Positions 8,713-17,795 of a stretch of DNA of 64,000 bases are shown piece after piece. Both the position numbers and the translations under genes were made by a program. The notes beneath the pieces were generated by a model. The model was not told the origin of the DNA. It did not search any database and worked only from the letters and a program-made list of their open reading frames with translations. The stretch's first letter is position 1. Every line of letters starts with the position of its first letter. The DNA comes from Paenarthrobacter nicotinovorans (GTDB lineage Bacteria > Actinomycetota > Actinomycetes > Actinomycetales > Micrococcaceae). The stretch is from assembly GCF_021919345.1 (NCBI RefSeq), contig NZ_CP089293.1, positions 3,410,001-3,474,000 of the forward strand, written 5' to 3'.

Positions 8713-9617
8713 CAGCTGCCGGCCAGCTCGTGGCCCTTGGCCAGGATGGCCTTGAGTTCCAGGAGCTGTTCCTCGCTGGGATCAACCAACGGCGGACGGA
8801 CCGGGCCAACGGGCAATCCGGCGAGCCTCAGGCCGGCCTTGATAAGGGAGACGCCAAAGCCGGGGGTCTGGTCGCGCAGGCGGACCAGCGGCGCATAGAA
8901 GCCCTCAAGCAGCGCGTGACGGCGTTCTTCGTCACCTGAGATGTAGGCGTCGTAGTAGGCCTTGGCGATTTCGGGAGCCATGGCGAACGCTGCCGACGAG
9001 TACAGCGGGATGCCCAGGCCACGGTAGGCACCCTGGGTCAGTTCCGCCGTGAGGAGGCCGTTGAAGAGCGCGAAGTCCTTACGCCCGCTCGCGTTGATGG
9101 CCGAGACAATTTCCTGGGCCAGCCCCACGTCCCCGATGCCGTCCTTGAAGCCGACTACCTTCGGGTTTGCGGTGAGGCGGGTGATCGCTTCGGCCGTGAA
9201 CTTGGCAGTTCCGCGGTGGTAGACGATCACGGGCAGGCTACTCGCCGCAGCGATGGCCTCAACGTAGGCCACCACGCCGTCGGTGGGGCCGGTCACCAGG
9301 TAGGGCGGGAGCACCAGGAGGGCGTCCGCGCCGGCTTCCTCGGCCACCTTGGCAGCGGCAATGGCATGGCCCAGCGGGCCGCCGGCACCGGAGACCACGG
9401 GAACGGCACCCGCAACGGCCTCGACGGCGACAGTCACCACGGTGCGGATCTCATCGAGGGAAAGGGCATGGAACTCGCCGGTGCCGCACGCCGGGAAGAC
9501 GCCGCCCGGACCGAACGGGAGCCGTGAAGTGATGTGTTCCTTCAGCAGGGCAACATCAACGCTGCCGTCTTCGTCGAAGGGGGTGACGGGGAAGAACAGT
9601 ACGCCGTCGAAATTCAT
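8712..9617 (-). CDS. kdgD: 5-dehydro-4-deoxyglucarate dehydratase (KdgD)
   Basis: A 301-residue class I aldolase-fold (DHDPS/NAL superfamily) enzyme that decarboxylates and dehydrates 5-dehydro-4-deoxy-D-glucarate to 2,5-dioxopentanoate. The Schiff-base lysine is Lys158 in VGFKDGIGD and the helper tyrosine is Tyr133 in VYHRG. The N-terminal LFFPVTPFDEDGSVD and the FPACGTGEF segment are typical of KdgD rather than DapA. The ATG at 9617 has AGGAGA just upstream and overlaps the stop of the epimerase gene (ATGA). Its product is the substrate of the aldehyde dehydrogenase encoded at 6126-7577. Confidence 0.92.
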   Translation of the reverse strand: MNFDGVLFFPVTPFDEDGSVDVALLKEHITSRLPFGPGGVFPACGTGEFHALSLDEIRTVVTVAVEAVAGAVPVVSGAGGPLGHAIAAAKVAEEAGADALLVLPPYLVTGPTDGVVAYVEAIAAASSLPVIVYHRGTAKFTAEAITRLTANPKVVGFKDGIGDVGLAQEIVSAINASGRKDFALFNGLLTAELTQGAYRGLGIPLYSSAAFAMAPEIAKAYYDAYISGDEERRHALLEGFYAPLVRLRDQTPGFGVSLIKAGLRLAGLPVGPVRPPLVDPSEEQLLELKAILAKGHELAGS

Positions 9618-10609
9618 GGTGTCTCCTTGGTTGCTCCCGCCGGGACCAGGCCGGCGGTGATCTCGTCATTGAGTGGTGCTCGGTTTGCGGCAGTGTCGGG
9701 GCCTTCGTAGGGCGGGGTGAGTTCGGTGCGCCAGGTACGCTTCGGTTCCCAGCCCAAAAGGTCGCGGGCTTTGTCGATGGAGAACGCCGGGCTGGTGCCC
9801 GTCAAGTGTTGGGTCAGCGGGCCGCTGCCCGGCAGGAAGCGTGGGAACAGTTCCGCCAAGGGCGCTGTAGCCAGGGCATCCTTGGCGCCCACGAAGAACA
9901 CCTCGCCGTTGGGAATGGTGTCCATCTTGTTCAGGAGAACGTCCAGGAAGTCGGCGACATCCCGGGCGTCCACGTAGTTGAACAGGGCCGGAGCGGACAG
10001 CGCGGGATCGTCCAGGCGTTCGCGGACTGTATGGCCTTGCTGCGTGAGCGCTCCTTCCCACTCCTCCGGGGAGATCACGAAGCACGGACGGAAGGCCGCG
10101 TACCGGAGCTTGTCGCCCTGCGCCGCTGCGAACATCTGCACCGTTTGCTCGGCGATCAACTTGGACAGCGCGTAGGCGTTCCATGGCTTGGGCGGCGTCC
10201 GCTCGTCCAGGGGGAACGACGGCGGCAGCCACCGGGCCGGCGAGCCGTAGCCCAGGGCCGTGGGGCTGCTTGCTGTCACGATCTTCGGGACACCGGCGTC
10301 GGTGGCCGCGCTGATCACCGCGTAGGCGAGCCGCGTGTTCGTGCTGAAGATGACGTCCTCGGGTGCGCTGAAGGGTACGGCGATAGCAGCGAGGTGGATG
10401 ACGGCGTCGGGCCCTGTTTCCCGGATCAGGCGTTCTGCCTCACCCGGCGCAAGAAGGTCTGCGGTGTATTGCCCGGCTCCGGCCGGCAGCTGTTCCGCCG
10501 GGATGGCGTCCCGGTCAACGGAAATCACCTCGTGGCCTGCTTCGGCGAGACCGGCCACAACGCTGCGGCCGAGCCTGCCGGAACCACCGGTGACGAAAAT
10601 CCTGCTCAT
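9614..10609 (-). CDS. NAD-dependent epimerase/dehydratase (extended SDR), candidate uronate dehydrogenase
   Basis: A 331-residue extended short-chain dehydrogenase. The N terminus carries the Rossmann motif GGSGRLG, the catalytic pair is YALSK, and a substrate-side FNYVDARDVADF follows. The open frame extends upstream to 10963, but ATG 10609 has AAGGAAC in place and begins right at the Rossmann strand. In this operon it could supply the first oxidation (uronate to aldarolactone). It is longer than typical uronate dehydrogenases (about 265-275 residues), so a sugar epimerase or other aldose dehydrogenase is also possible. It is ATGA-coupled to kdgD and lies 31 bp after the Gfo/Idh/MocA gene. 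Confidence 0.75.
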   Translation of the reverse strand: MSRIFVTGGSGRLGRSVVAGLAEAGHEVISVDRDAIPAEQLPAGAGQYTADLLAPGEAERLIRETGPDAVIHLAAIAVPFSAPEDVIFSTNTRLAYAVISAATDAGVPKIVTASSPTALGYGSPARWLPPSFPLDERTPPKPWNAYALSKLIAEQTVQMFAAAQGDKLRYAAFRPCFVISPEEWEGALTQQGHTVRERLDDPALSAPALFNYVDARDVADFLDVLLNKMDTIPNGEVFFVGAKDALATAPLAELFPRFLPGSGPLTQHLTGTSPAFSIDKARDLLGWEPKRTWRTELTPPYEGPDTAANRAPLNDEITAGLVPAGATKETP

Positions 10610-10640
10610 GATCTGTTCCTTGCGTTGGTAGGTGAACCGG

Positions 10641-12053
10641 TCAGGCCTGGCTGCGGCTGAGGTCAGCCCCGAGGCCAAGCTCGCTGATACGGACTGGAAG
10701 GTCTGTGTCCAGGGACTGGTTGCCGGCGATTCCCACGGACACCGAGCGAAGCCCGTCGATGTAGCCGGACGGGCGGCCCAGCGGGTCCTCGCCGGGACCG
10801 TTGAACAGGTCCGAGAGCAGCAGGTTGTCGCCGCCACCGTGACCACCCTCGCCATTGATGATGGGGACCTCGTAGGCAGCTTCCCAGTGTCGTTGGACAA
10901 CCAGGCGTTCACCGTTACGGCGGACTGCGTCCTCTTCCTCGATGGGTGTCGCGCTCGGGTCAACCACAGTCTTCTTGTCGGTGCTGGACTCGACCGCGGC
11001 TCGTTCCACCACTTCGAGTTCCGCCCGGCCTTCAGTGCCGTTGACGGTGACGCGGTAGCCTTCCCACGGGCTGTGGGCGTTCAGCGAGTAGCTGAGTGTG
11101 GGGCCGCCCTGGTAGTCCACCACCAGTGCGAGGTTGTCTTCGATGGTGATGCCTTCGGTGAAGACGTCCTGGTCGCGGAGGTAGCCGTCAAACTTTTCGT
11201 TGTCGTAGTACAGGGCCTTCAGGCGTTCGTCCTCGCGCATGTCCAGACGGAAGGGGTCATGCTCAAGGCCATCAACGGTGCCACGCTCGGGACGGGAGCC
11301 CAAGCCACGCTCGGCAGCATTCTTGTCGCCGTAGAAGCGCAGGCCACCGGATGCGAACACGCGCTCGGGAACGTCGTTGATCCACCAGTTGACGAGGTCG
11401 AAGTGGTGCGAGGCCTTGTGGATCAGCAGGCCCCCGGAGTTCTTCTTTTCACGGTGCCAGCGGCGGAAGTAGTCAGCGCCGTGCACGGTGTCCAGGACCC
11501 AGCTGAAGTCGATGGACGTGACCTTGCCGATCACCCCGTTCTGGATGACTTCCTTGAGCGCGCTGTTTCGCGGCGAGTAGCGGTAGTTGAACGTGACCAC
11601 CACGTTGCGGCCGGTCTTTGCGACCGCCTCCGTGATGCGGCGGCAGCCCTCAACGTCGATGGTCAGCGGCTTTTCAACCACGACGTCGGCGCCGGCCTCA
11701 AGTGCCTCGACGATGTAGTCCGCGTGGGTGTAATCGGGTGTGGTGACAATGACTCGTTCGATGCCGTTGGCCTGGATGAAGCCGGTCAGCTCGCCCGGCT
11801 CGAAGGACGCCACCGGCTGTGTTCCGCCGAGTTCCTTGATGAGCTCCCGATAAAAGTCCACCCGGCCCTGGTTGACGTCCGAAAGGGCAATGAGTTCGGC
11901 GACATCCGCGTGCTGTCCGTAAATGGCCCGGATGTACATTTCCGAGCGTCCGCCGGTTCCAATCAGGGCGATCCTGGTCCGTTGGCGGCTGTCTGTCCGG
12001 GTTGCCGTTTCCGCTTCTGGGGTCCGGGTCTCGGCAGAGTCGACGTTGACCAT
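10641..12053 (-). CDS. Gfo/Idh/MocA family oxidoreductase
   Basis: A 470-residue NAD(P)-dependent oxidoreductase and first gene of the leftward five-gene operon. An N-terminal leader of about 25 disordered residues precedes the Rossmann strand IALIGTGGRSEMYIRA. The EKP signature is present in VVVEKPLTIDVEGC. The C-terminal half holds the substrate sheet with a HKASHHFDLVNWW motif, common in members acting on glycosides. It probably oxidises a hydroxyl of the sugar that enters the pathway; the exact substrate is unknown. ATG 12053 has AAAGGGG at suitable spacing. A LacI operator (12121-12136) lies 68 bp upstream, between this gene and the regulator gene. Confidence 0.88.
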   Translation of the reverse strand: MVNVDSAETRTPEAETATRTDSRQRTRIALIGTGGRSEMYIRAIYGQHADVAELIALSDVNQGRVDFYRELIKELGGTQPVASFEPGELTGFIQANGIERVIVTTPDYTHADYIVEALEAGADVVVEKPLTIDVEGCRRITEAVAKTGRNVVVTFNYRYSPRNSALKEVIQNGVIGKVTSIDFSWVLDTVHGADYFRRWHREKKNSGGLLIHKASHHFDLVNWWINDVPERVFASGGLRFYGDKNAAERGLGSRPERGTVDGLEHDPFRLDMREDERLKALYYDNEKFDGYLRDQDVFTEGITIEDNLALVVDYQGGPTLSYSLNAHSPWEGYRVTVNGTEGRAELEVVERAAVESSTDKKTVVDPSATPIEEEDAVRRNGERLVVQRHWEAAYEVPIINGEGGHGGGDNLLLSDLFNGPGEDPLGRPSGYIDGLRSVSVGIAGNQSLDTDLPVRISELGLGADLSRSQA

Positions 12054-12120
12054 GTGAATGCCCCTTTCAAAAGGCAGGAGTGAACCGTTTGACGGCCCGG
12101 GTTCGTGTGGAAGAATAACT

Positions 12121-12136
12121 GAGAAAGCGTTTTCTC
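12121..12136. promoter_or_regulatory. LacI-family operator, site 3 (regulator/operon divergon)
   Basis: GAGAAAGCGTTTTCTC, a near-perfect 16-bp palindrome with one mismatched pair, centred on CG. It sits between the divergent oxidoreductase operon and the lacI-type gene, so it can mediate autoregulation and repression of the operon. A TATAAG hexamer just downstream (about 12144) may be a -10 element of the regulator gene. Confidence 0.82.
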
Positions 12137-12233
12137 GGAGGGATATAAGCTTTCTATCAAGACTCAGGTGGTCACGTCAACCACTGCTCCAACGACGAAG
12201 CACATGCGCGGCAGGCAAAAGGGAAGGGGCCAC

Positions 12234-13262
12234 ATGGCACGCAGGAACACCAACAGGCGCGTTGGGATTGCCGACGTCGCGGAGAAGGCCGGCGTTTCGC
12301 ACGCCACGGTTTCACGCGTCATGAACGGTAACGCCGCGGTTGACCCCGGCATCGCCGCGCGGGTCCGTGCGGCTGCGGCCGAGCTCAAGTACCAACCCAA
12401 CCCCGTGGGCCGAAGCCTGGCACTCGGGAAAACCGACACCATCGGCATTGTGGTCCCGGACCTGGCGAACCCTACCTTCCAGGCCATCTTGCGCGGACTC
12501 AGCATCGCAGCAGCCCAGGATGGGTACCGTGTCCTCATTGCCGACTCTTCGGAAGTCACCAGCGAAGAAGCGATCCTGGCCGGGGAGGCCCGGCGGCGCT
12601 GTGATGGCGTTGTCCTGTGCGCGCCGCGCATGGGCGATGCCGAACTTGAGGAACTGGCACCCACCCTGCACCCGCTGGTACTCATCAACCGGACCACTAT
12701 TGCCACCAACACTCCGAGCCTGAGCGTGGACTATGGCCAGGGCATCCAGGAACTGGCGCAACACCTGGTATCCCTGGGTCACCGCAGGCTGGTATTCCTT
12801 TCCGGGCCCGAGCACAGCGCTTCAAACCGGCAGCGGCTGGTGGGTTTGGACCAGTTCCGGAAGGAGCACCCGGAGATCGAACTGCAGATGCTCCCGGGAG
12901 GTTCGAACTTCGATTCGGGCCACGAATCCACGGATGCCATCATCGCCAGCGGCGCCACGGGCATCCTGGCCTTCAACGACCTCGTAGCCATGGGCCTGCT
13001 CAGTGGCTTGCACGAGCGCGGAATCCGCGTCCCGGAGGACATTTCGGTCACCGGCTTCGATGACATTCCGTTCGCAAAATACACCACACCCCCGCTCACG
13101 ACTGCGGCCGTGCCCATCAACGAACTCGGGAGCCTGGCCTGGCGGAGGATGCGCGAACAGATCCAGCAGGCCGGCGATGCCCCCGTCCAGGCTCAGGACG
13201 AATTCTCGCCCAGGGTCGAGATCCGGAAGAGCACTGCAGCCCCTGCCCTCAAGCCGGCTTAG
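12234..13262 (+). CDS. LacI family transcriptional regulator of the sugar-acid locus
   Basis: A 342-residue LacI/GalR repressor. The N-terminal helix-turn-helix reads VGIADVAEKAGVSHATVSRVM, followed by the hinge YQPNPVGRSLALGKT and a periplasmic-binding-protein-like effector domain that includes LAFNDLVAMGLL and ISVTGFDDIPFA. ATG 12234 is preferred because GGGAAGGGG precedes it; a GTG at 12168 and an ATG at 12204 are in frame upstream but lack such a site. The family binds palindromes centred on CG, as found at 1503, 1548 and 12121. It is therefore the likely repressor of the importer, the hydrolase trio and the aldarate operon. The effector is probably the imported sugar or an intermediate. 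Confidence 0.9.
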   Translation: MARRNTNRRVGIADVAEKAGVSHATVSRVMNGNAAVDPGIAARVRAAAAELKYQPNPVGRSLALGKTDTIGIVVPDLANPTFQAILRGLSIAAAQDGYRVLIADSSEVTSEEAILAGEARRRCDGVVLCAPRMGDAELEELAPTLHPLVLINRTTIATNTPSLSVDYGQGIQELAQHLVSLGHRRLVFLSGPEHSASNRQRLVGLDQFRKEHPEIELQMLPGGSNFDSGHESTDAIIASGATGILAFNDLVAMGLLSGLHERGIRVPEDISVTGFDDIPFAKYTTPPLTTAAVPINELGSLAWRRMREQIQQAGDAPVQAQDEFSPRVEIRKSTAAPALKPA

Positions 13263-13264
13263 AA

Positions 13265-13331
13265 AGCAACGCGGGGTCACTTATGGCCCTTTCGGGGGGC
13301 TTCTATGGGCCATAAGTGACCCCGCGTTGCT
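13265..13331. repeat. Perfect 25-bp inverted repeat between convergent genes (terminator or palindromic repeat element)
   Basis: Left arm 13265-13289 and right arm 13307-13331 are perfect complements over 25 bp (AGCAACGCGGGGTCACTTAT at the outer end, then GGCCC). The loop is 17 nt and itself G-rich. It lies between the convergent lacI-type and FadR-type genes, so it can terminate both. Length and perfection exceed what termination needs, and no T tract follows, which suggests a member of a dispersed palindromic repeat family. Confidence 0.85.
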
Positions 13332-14027
13332 CTATGACCCGTGGGACGAGCCCACTCCGGCTTCTTTGTAGAAGCCTTGGATGTGGGCCGCCACCAGCGC
13401 AGCCGCCGTGCCGCCGTCGTTGTTGTTCACCGCGGCGAGGATGGCCCGGTGTTCCGCCCTCAGCCTGGCGCACGTGGCACTCCAGTCGGGCAGGTTCCCT
13501 GTCAGCTCACCCGCATAGTTTTCGATCGCGCCCCGCAGCGACGCCATCATCGCACTGACGACGGCGTTTCCCGCCGCCTCGGCGAGGGCAACGTGGAAGC
13601 GGGCGTCGAGAGCCAGGAACGCGTCGATATCCTGCTCGGAATCCATCTGATCCAGCAGACCTGCGGCCTCCTCCAGCGCCGGAACACCCGTCTTGGCGCG
13701 CTCCGCCGCCCAGGATTCCAGAAGGACCCGCGTCTCCACGATATCGGCCACTGGGAGATGGCGCGTGGCCACATGAAGCCGGAGGGTGGATCCCAGCGCA
13801 GAGCCCGGTTCCGCGATGACCACGGTCCCGGCGTCCTTCCCCGAACCAACGCCTGCGCGGACCACACCCATTGCTTCAAGAATCCTGACTGCTTCCCGGA
13901 CGGAAGTCCGGGACACCTGCAGCTGCTCCGCCATGGTCCGCTCGCCGGGCAGGCGCCCTCCGAGCGTGAGGTCGCCGTCGGAGAGCTGCTTCTCGATCCA
14001 TTGCAGGACAAGTTCGTGGGTACGCAT
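13332..14027 (-). CDS. FadR-subfamily GntR regulator, probable lactate-responsive (LldR-like)
   Basis: A 231-residue regulator. The N-terminal winged helix contains LGGRLPGERTMAEQLQVSRT and SVREAVRILEAMGVV. The FCD effector domain follows (about residues 90-215), with metal-binding-type residues in DARFHVALAEAAGN and AEHRAIL. It is divergent from the L-lactate dehydrogenase gene, and the 90-bp gap holds two TGGTnnnACCA operators, the usual FadR-family recognition pattern. It probably represses lldD until lactate is present; this is inferred from position. The gene ends at the 25-bp inverted repeat. Confidence 0.88.
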   Translation of the reverse strand: MRTHELVLQWIEKQLSDGDLTLGGRLPGERTMAEQLQVSRTSVREAVRILEAMGVVRAGVGSGKDAGTVVIAEPGSALGSTLRLHVATRHLPVADIVETRVLLESWAAERAKTGVPALEEAAGLLDQMDSEQDIDAFLALDARFHVALAEAAGNAVVSAMMASLRGAIENYAGELTGNLPDWSATCARLRAEHRAILAAVNNNDGGTAAALVAAHIQGFYKEAGVGSSHGS

Positions 14028-14043
14028 AACCGAATACTAGTTG

Positions 14044-14060
14044 ATGTGGTCCGACCACAT
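14044..14060. promoter_or_regulatory. FadR/GntR operator 1
   Basis: ATGTGGTCCGACCACAT is a perfect 17-bp palindrome containing TGGTCnGACCA, the FadR-subfamily consensus. It sits 17 bp upstream of the regulator's start codon in the lldD divergon. Confidence 0.82.
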
Positions 14061-14069
14061 GGATTACAG

Positions 14070-14084
14070 TGTGGTTAGACCACA
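14070..14084. promoter_or_regulatory. FadR/GntR operator 2
   Basis: TGTGGTTAGACCACA, a near-perfect palindrome with the same TGGTnnGACCA core as operator 1 and 26 bp from it. A weaker third copy (TGGCAGGACCA, 14086-14096) follows directly. It is 34 bp upstream of the lldD start, well placed for repression. Confidence 0.78.
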
Positions 14085-14117
14085 GTGGCAGGACCACAGA
14101 ATTCAAGGGAGAACCGC

Positions 14118-15449
14118 ATGACCGACACCCTCGATCCCAAGATCACCGCCGCCCCCGCAAATGCCGGGAGCGACGAAAACGTGAGCCGCCCGCCCCAGCC
14201 GCGACCCGCCGTCGTGCAGCCTCCGGCACTGAAGCGCCGCATCCCTAAAGTCTCGGACCTTGCCCCGCTGATGCAGTTCAAGAAGCCGGAATTCAGCAAG
14301 ACCGCACGGCTGAAGCGCGCCAGCACCATCTGGGAATTGCGGGACATCGCCAAGCGCCGCACTCCGAAGGCTCCGTTTGACTACACCGACGGTGCCGCCG
14401 AAGAAGAAATCACGCTGCGCCGGGCACGCCAGGCTTTCCAAGACATCGAGTTCCGCCCGGGCATCCTCCGGGACGTATCGCGGATCGATCTCCGCACGGA
14501 CATTCTCGGCAAGGAATCACGCCTCCCCTTCGGCATCGCACCCACCGGGTTCACGCGCATGATGCAGTCCGAGGGCGAATACGCCGGCTCGCAGGCCGCT
14601 GAGGCCGCGGGTATTCCCTACACCTTGTCCACCATGGGCACCGCCTCCATCGAGGATGTCGCCACCGCTGCCCCGAACGGCCGCAACTGGTTCCAGCTTT
14701 ACCTGTGGACCGACCGCGACCGCTCGCTCGAACTGATCGAACGTGCCGCCAAGGCAGGAAACGACACCCTCATGGTCACCGTGGACACTGCTGTGGCCGG
14801 GGCGCGCCTTCGCGATGTCCGCAACGGCATGACCATCCCGCCGGCGCTGACGGTGAAAACGGTCCTGGACGCGTCGTACCGTCCGGCGTGGTGGTTCAAC
14901 TTCCTCACGCACGAACCCCTCACATTCGCGTCGCTGTCGCGCTACACCGGTACGGTTGCTGACCTCATCAACTCCATGTTCGACCCCACCCTCACCTATG
15001 AGGACCTGGACTGGCTCCGTGAAACCTGGAAGGGCAAGCTGGTGGTCAAGGGCATCCAGACCGTTGAAGACGCCCGTAAGGTAGTGGACCACGGCGCCGA
15101 CGGCATCATCCTGTCCAACCACGGCGGACGGCAACTGGACCGCGCGCCGATCCCCTTCCACCTGCTCCCGGACGTCACCTCGGCATTGAAGGCAGACAAC
15201 AGCCAGGCCGAAATCATCCTGGACACCGGCATCATGAGCGGCGCCGACATCGTGGCCGCCTTGGCCCTGGGCGCCGACTTCGCACTGATCGGCCGTGCCT
15301 ACCTTTACGGCCTGATGGCCGGGGGCCGTGAAGGCGTGGACCGGACCATCCAGATCCTGGAGAAGGACATGACCCGGACCATGGCACTCCTGGGCGTCAG
15401 CAAGGTCTCGGACCTGAACCCGGACCACGTGCGGCTCCTGCAGCGCTGA
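14118..15449 (+). CDS. lldD: L-lactate dehydrogenase (FMN-dependent alpha-hydroxy acid dehydrogenase)
   Basis: A 443-residue FMN enzyme that oxidises L-lactate to pyruvate and passes electrons to the respiratory chain. The FMN barrel is intact. [18 protein letters not shown] opens the domain, [13 protein letters not shown] lines the flavin, and the active-site signature [12 protein letters not shown] carries the catalytic His 335. About 85 residues of N-terminal extension precede the barrel; such extensions are common in actinobacterial members. ATG 14118 has AAGGGAGA upstream; an in-frame GTG at 14085 lies within an operator-like repeat. Control by the divergent FadR-type regulator is likely. 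Another 2-hydroxy acid as substrate cannot be ruled out. Confidence 0.9.
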   Translation: MTDTLDPKITAAPANAGSDENVSRPPQPRPAVVQPPALKRRIPKVSDLAPLMQFKKPEFSKTARLKRASTIWELRDIAKRRTPKAPFDYTDGAAEEEITLRRARQAFQDIEFRPGILRDVSRIDLRTDILGKESRLPFGIAPTGFTRMMQSEGEYAGSQAAEAAGIPYTLSTMGTASIEDVATAAPNGRNWFQLYLWTDRDRSLELIERAAKAGNDTLMVTVDTAVAGARLRDVRNGMTIPPALTVKTVLDASYRPAWWFNFLTHEPLTFASLSRYTGTVADLINSMFDPTLTYEDLDWLRETWKGKLVVKGIQTVEDARKVVDHGADGIILSNHGGRQLDRAPIPFHLLPDVTSALKADNSQAEIILDTGIMSGADIVAALALGADFALIGRAYLYGLMAGGREGVDRTIQILEKDMTRTMALLGVSKVSDLNPDHVRLLQR

Positions 15450-15485
15450 GCGCAGCCAAGCACATAGACCCGAGCACAAAGCCGT

Positions 15486-15517
15486 AGAGGCCGTTTTGAA
15501 TATTCAAAACGGCCTCT
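15486..15517. terminator. Palindromic bidirectional terminator
   Basis: A perfect 32-bp palindrome (16-bp halves AGAGGCCGTTTTGAAT and its complement) between convergent lldD and gdhA, followed by CTTTT on the plus strand. It folds into a hairpin with a minimal loop and can end both transcripts. Confidence 0.88.
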
Positions 15518-15538
15518 GCTTTTGGATTTGGGGAGGGG

Positions 15539-16918
<1,380 letters not shown>

Positions 16919-16955
16919 TCAGTCCCGCCCATGGTTGCACCCGAGGACATAGGAT

Positions 16956-16990
16956 CTCCATCCGGAGCCAATGTGACCCTCCGGATGGAG
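16956..16990. promoter_or_regulatory. Inverted repeat upstream of gdhA
   Basis: Two perfect 11-bp arms, CTCCATCCGGA and TCCGGATGGAG, separated by 13 bp, in the 208-bp gap upstream of gdhA. It may be a regulator binding site or an mRNA leader hairpin. The cognate regulator is not identifiable; the motif does not resemble the AmtR or GlnR consensus as I know them. Confidence 0.55.
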
Positions 16991-17084
16991 TTAACACAAC
17001 CGTAGAAAATCACCGATAAATCAAGGAACGGGAAGGTTAACAAGAACTCACAATGTGACGAGGATCACGTTAGCTGGAGGCTTC

Positions 17085-17618
17085 TCAGCGTTTGCGGCCG
17101 AACTTGGGGAGGTTGGGCAGATTCGGCAGATTGGCCAACAGGTCAGCAGCCTTGGTGGCGGCCCGGCCCACGGTCCGACCGATTTGCTGGGGAACGGTAT
17201 CGTCGGATGCCGGATCGAGTGAGACGGGCGTGCCGCTTGCGTGGACCTTCGCGGCTTGGTTGATTGCCTCGGGAAGGGTCGGCGTCTCAACCGGGGCGGC
17301 TGCAGGCTCGACGGCAGCCGGCGCAGCGGCAGGCGCGACGGCGGCGGGAACCGAGGGAACGACGTCGAACGTTTCGAGCCAATTGGCGACGCCGGCGAGC
17401 GGCTTGGGATTGAGCGCGTAGAAGCGCTTCTGGCCCTGGGCGCGCATGCTGACGAGATCGGCCTCGCGGAGCACCTTCAGATGCTTGGAGATAGTGGGCT
17501 GGCTCGCAGCCAGTTCCTCCACCAGTTCGCCTACTGCTTTATCCCCAGAGCGGAGGGAGACCAGGATGTCGCGCCTGGTTGCCTCAGCTATGACGGCAAA
17601 TACGTCGTCAGTCACCAT
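17085..17618 (-). CDS. ArsR-family winged-helix regulator with Ala/Pro-rich tail
   Basis: A 177-residue protein. Residues 1-90 form an ArsR-type winged helix: DVFAVIAEATRRDILVSLRS, then the recognition helix in AASQPTISKHLKVLREADLV and the wing RAQGQKRFYALN. No metal-binding cysteines are present, so it is not a metal sensor. Residues about 95-177 are a low-complexity Ala/Pro linker ending in a short repeat of NLP units and a basic KFGRKR tail. The tail could contact DNA or be unstructured. The target is unknown; the gene stands alone between gdhA and a small membrane protein gene. Confidence 0.85.
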   Translation of the reverse strand: MVTDDVFAVIAEATRRDILVSLRSGDKAVGELVEELAASQPTISKHLKVLREADLVSMRAQGQKRFYALNPKPLAGVANWLETFDVVPSVPAAVAPAAAPAAVEPAAAPVETPTLPEAINQAAKVHASGTPVSLDPASDDTVPQQIGRTVGRAATKAADLLANLPNLPNLPKFGRKR

Positions 17619-17658
17619 GCCTTACACCCTAGCGACATATACGCCGATTGGCATCCCT

Positions 17659-17698
17659 GTTTCGTTGTGATGCGGCGGGTTTCGTTGTGATGCGGCGG
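17659..17698. repeat. Two-copy 20-bp direct repeat
   Basis: Two exact tandem copies of GTTTCGTTGTGATGCGGCGG (17659-17678 and 17679-17698), followed by a third partial CAGTTCGTTG. It lies in the gap between the divergent ArsR and small membrane protein genes. It may be a regulator site array or a replication-slippage duplication. Confidence 0.7.
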
Positions 17699-17795
17699 CA
17701 GTTCGTTGACCCTCCCCATGGCTGGTGCTACAACAGAGTCACGGCCCGTCCGGGCTCCCAGGGCCCCGGCCGCCCAGAGCGCGGGGTGAGTGGCA

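Noticed and set aside
17085..17618. Metal-sensing ArsR repressor
   Set aside because: No cysteine or histidine metal sites and no metal-resistance gene nearby; kept only as an ArsR-type regulator.
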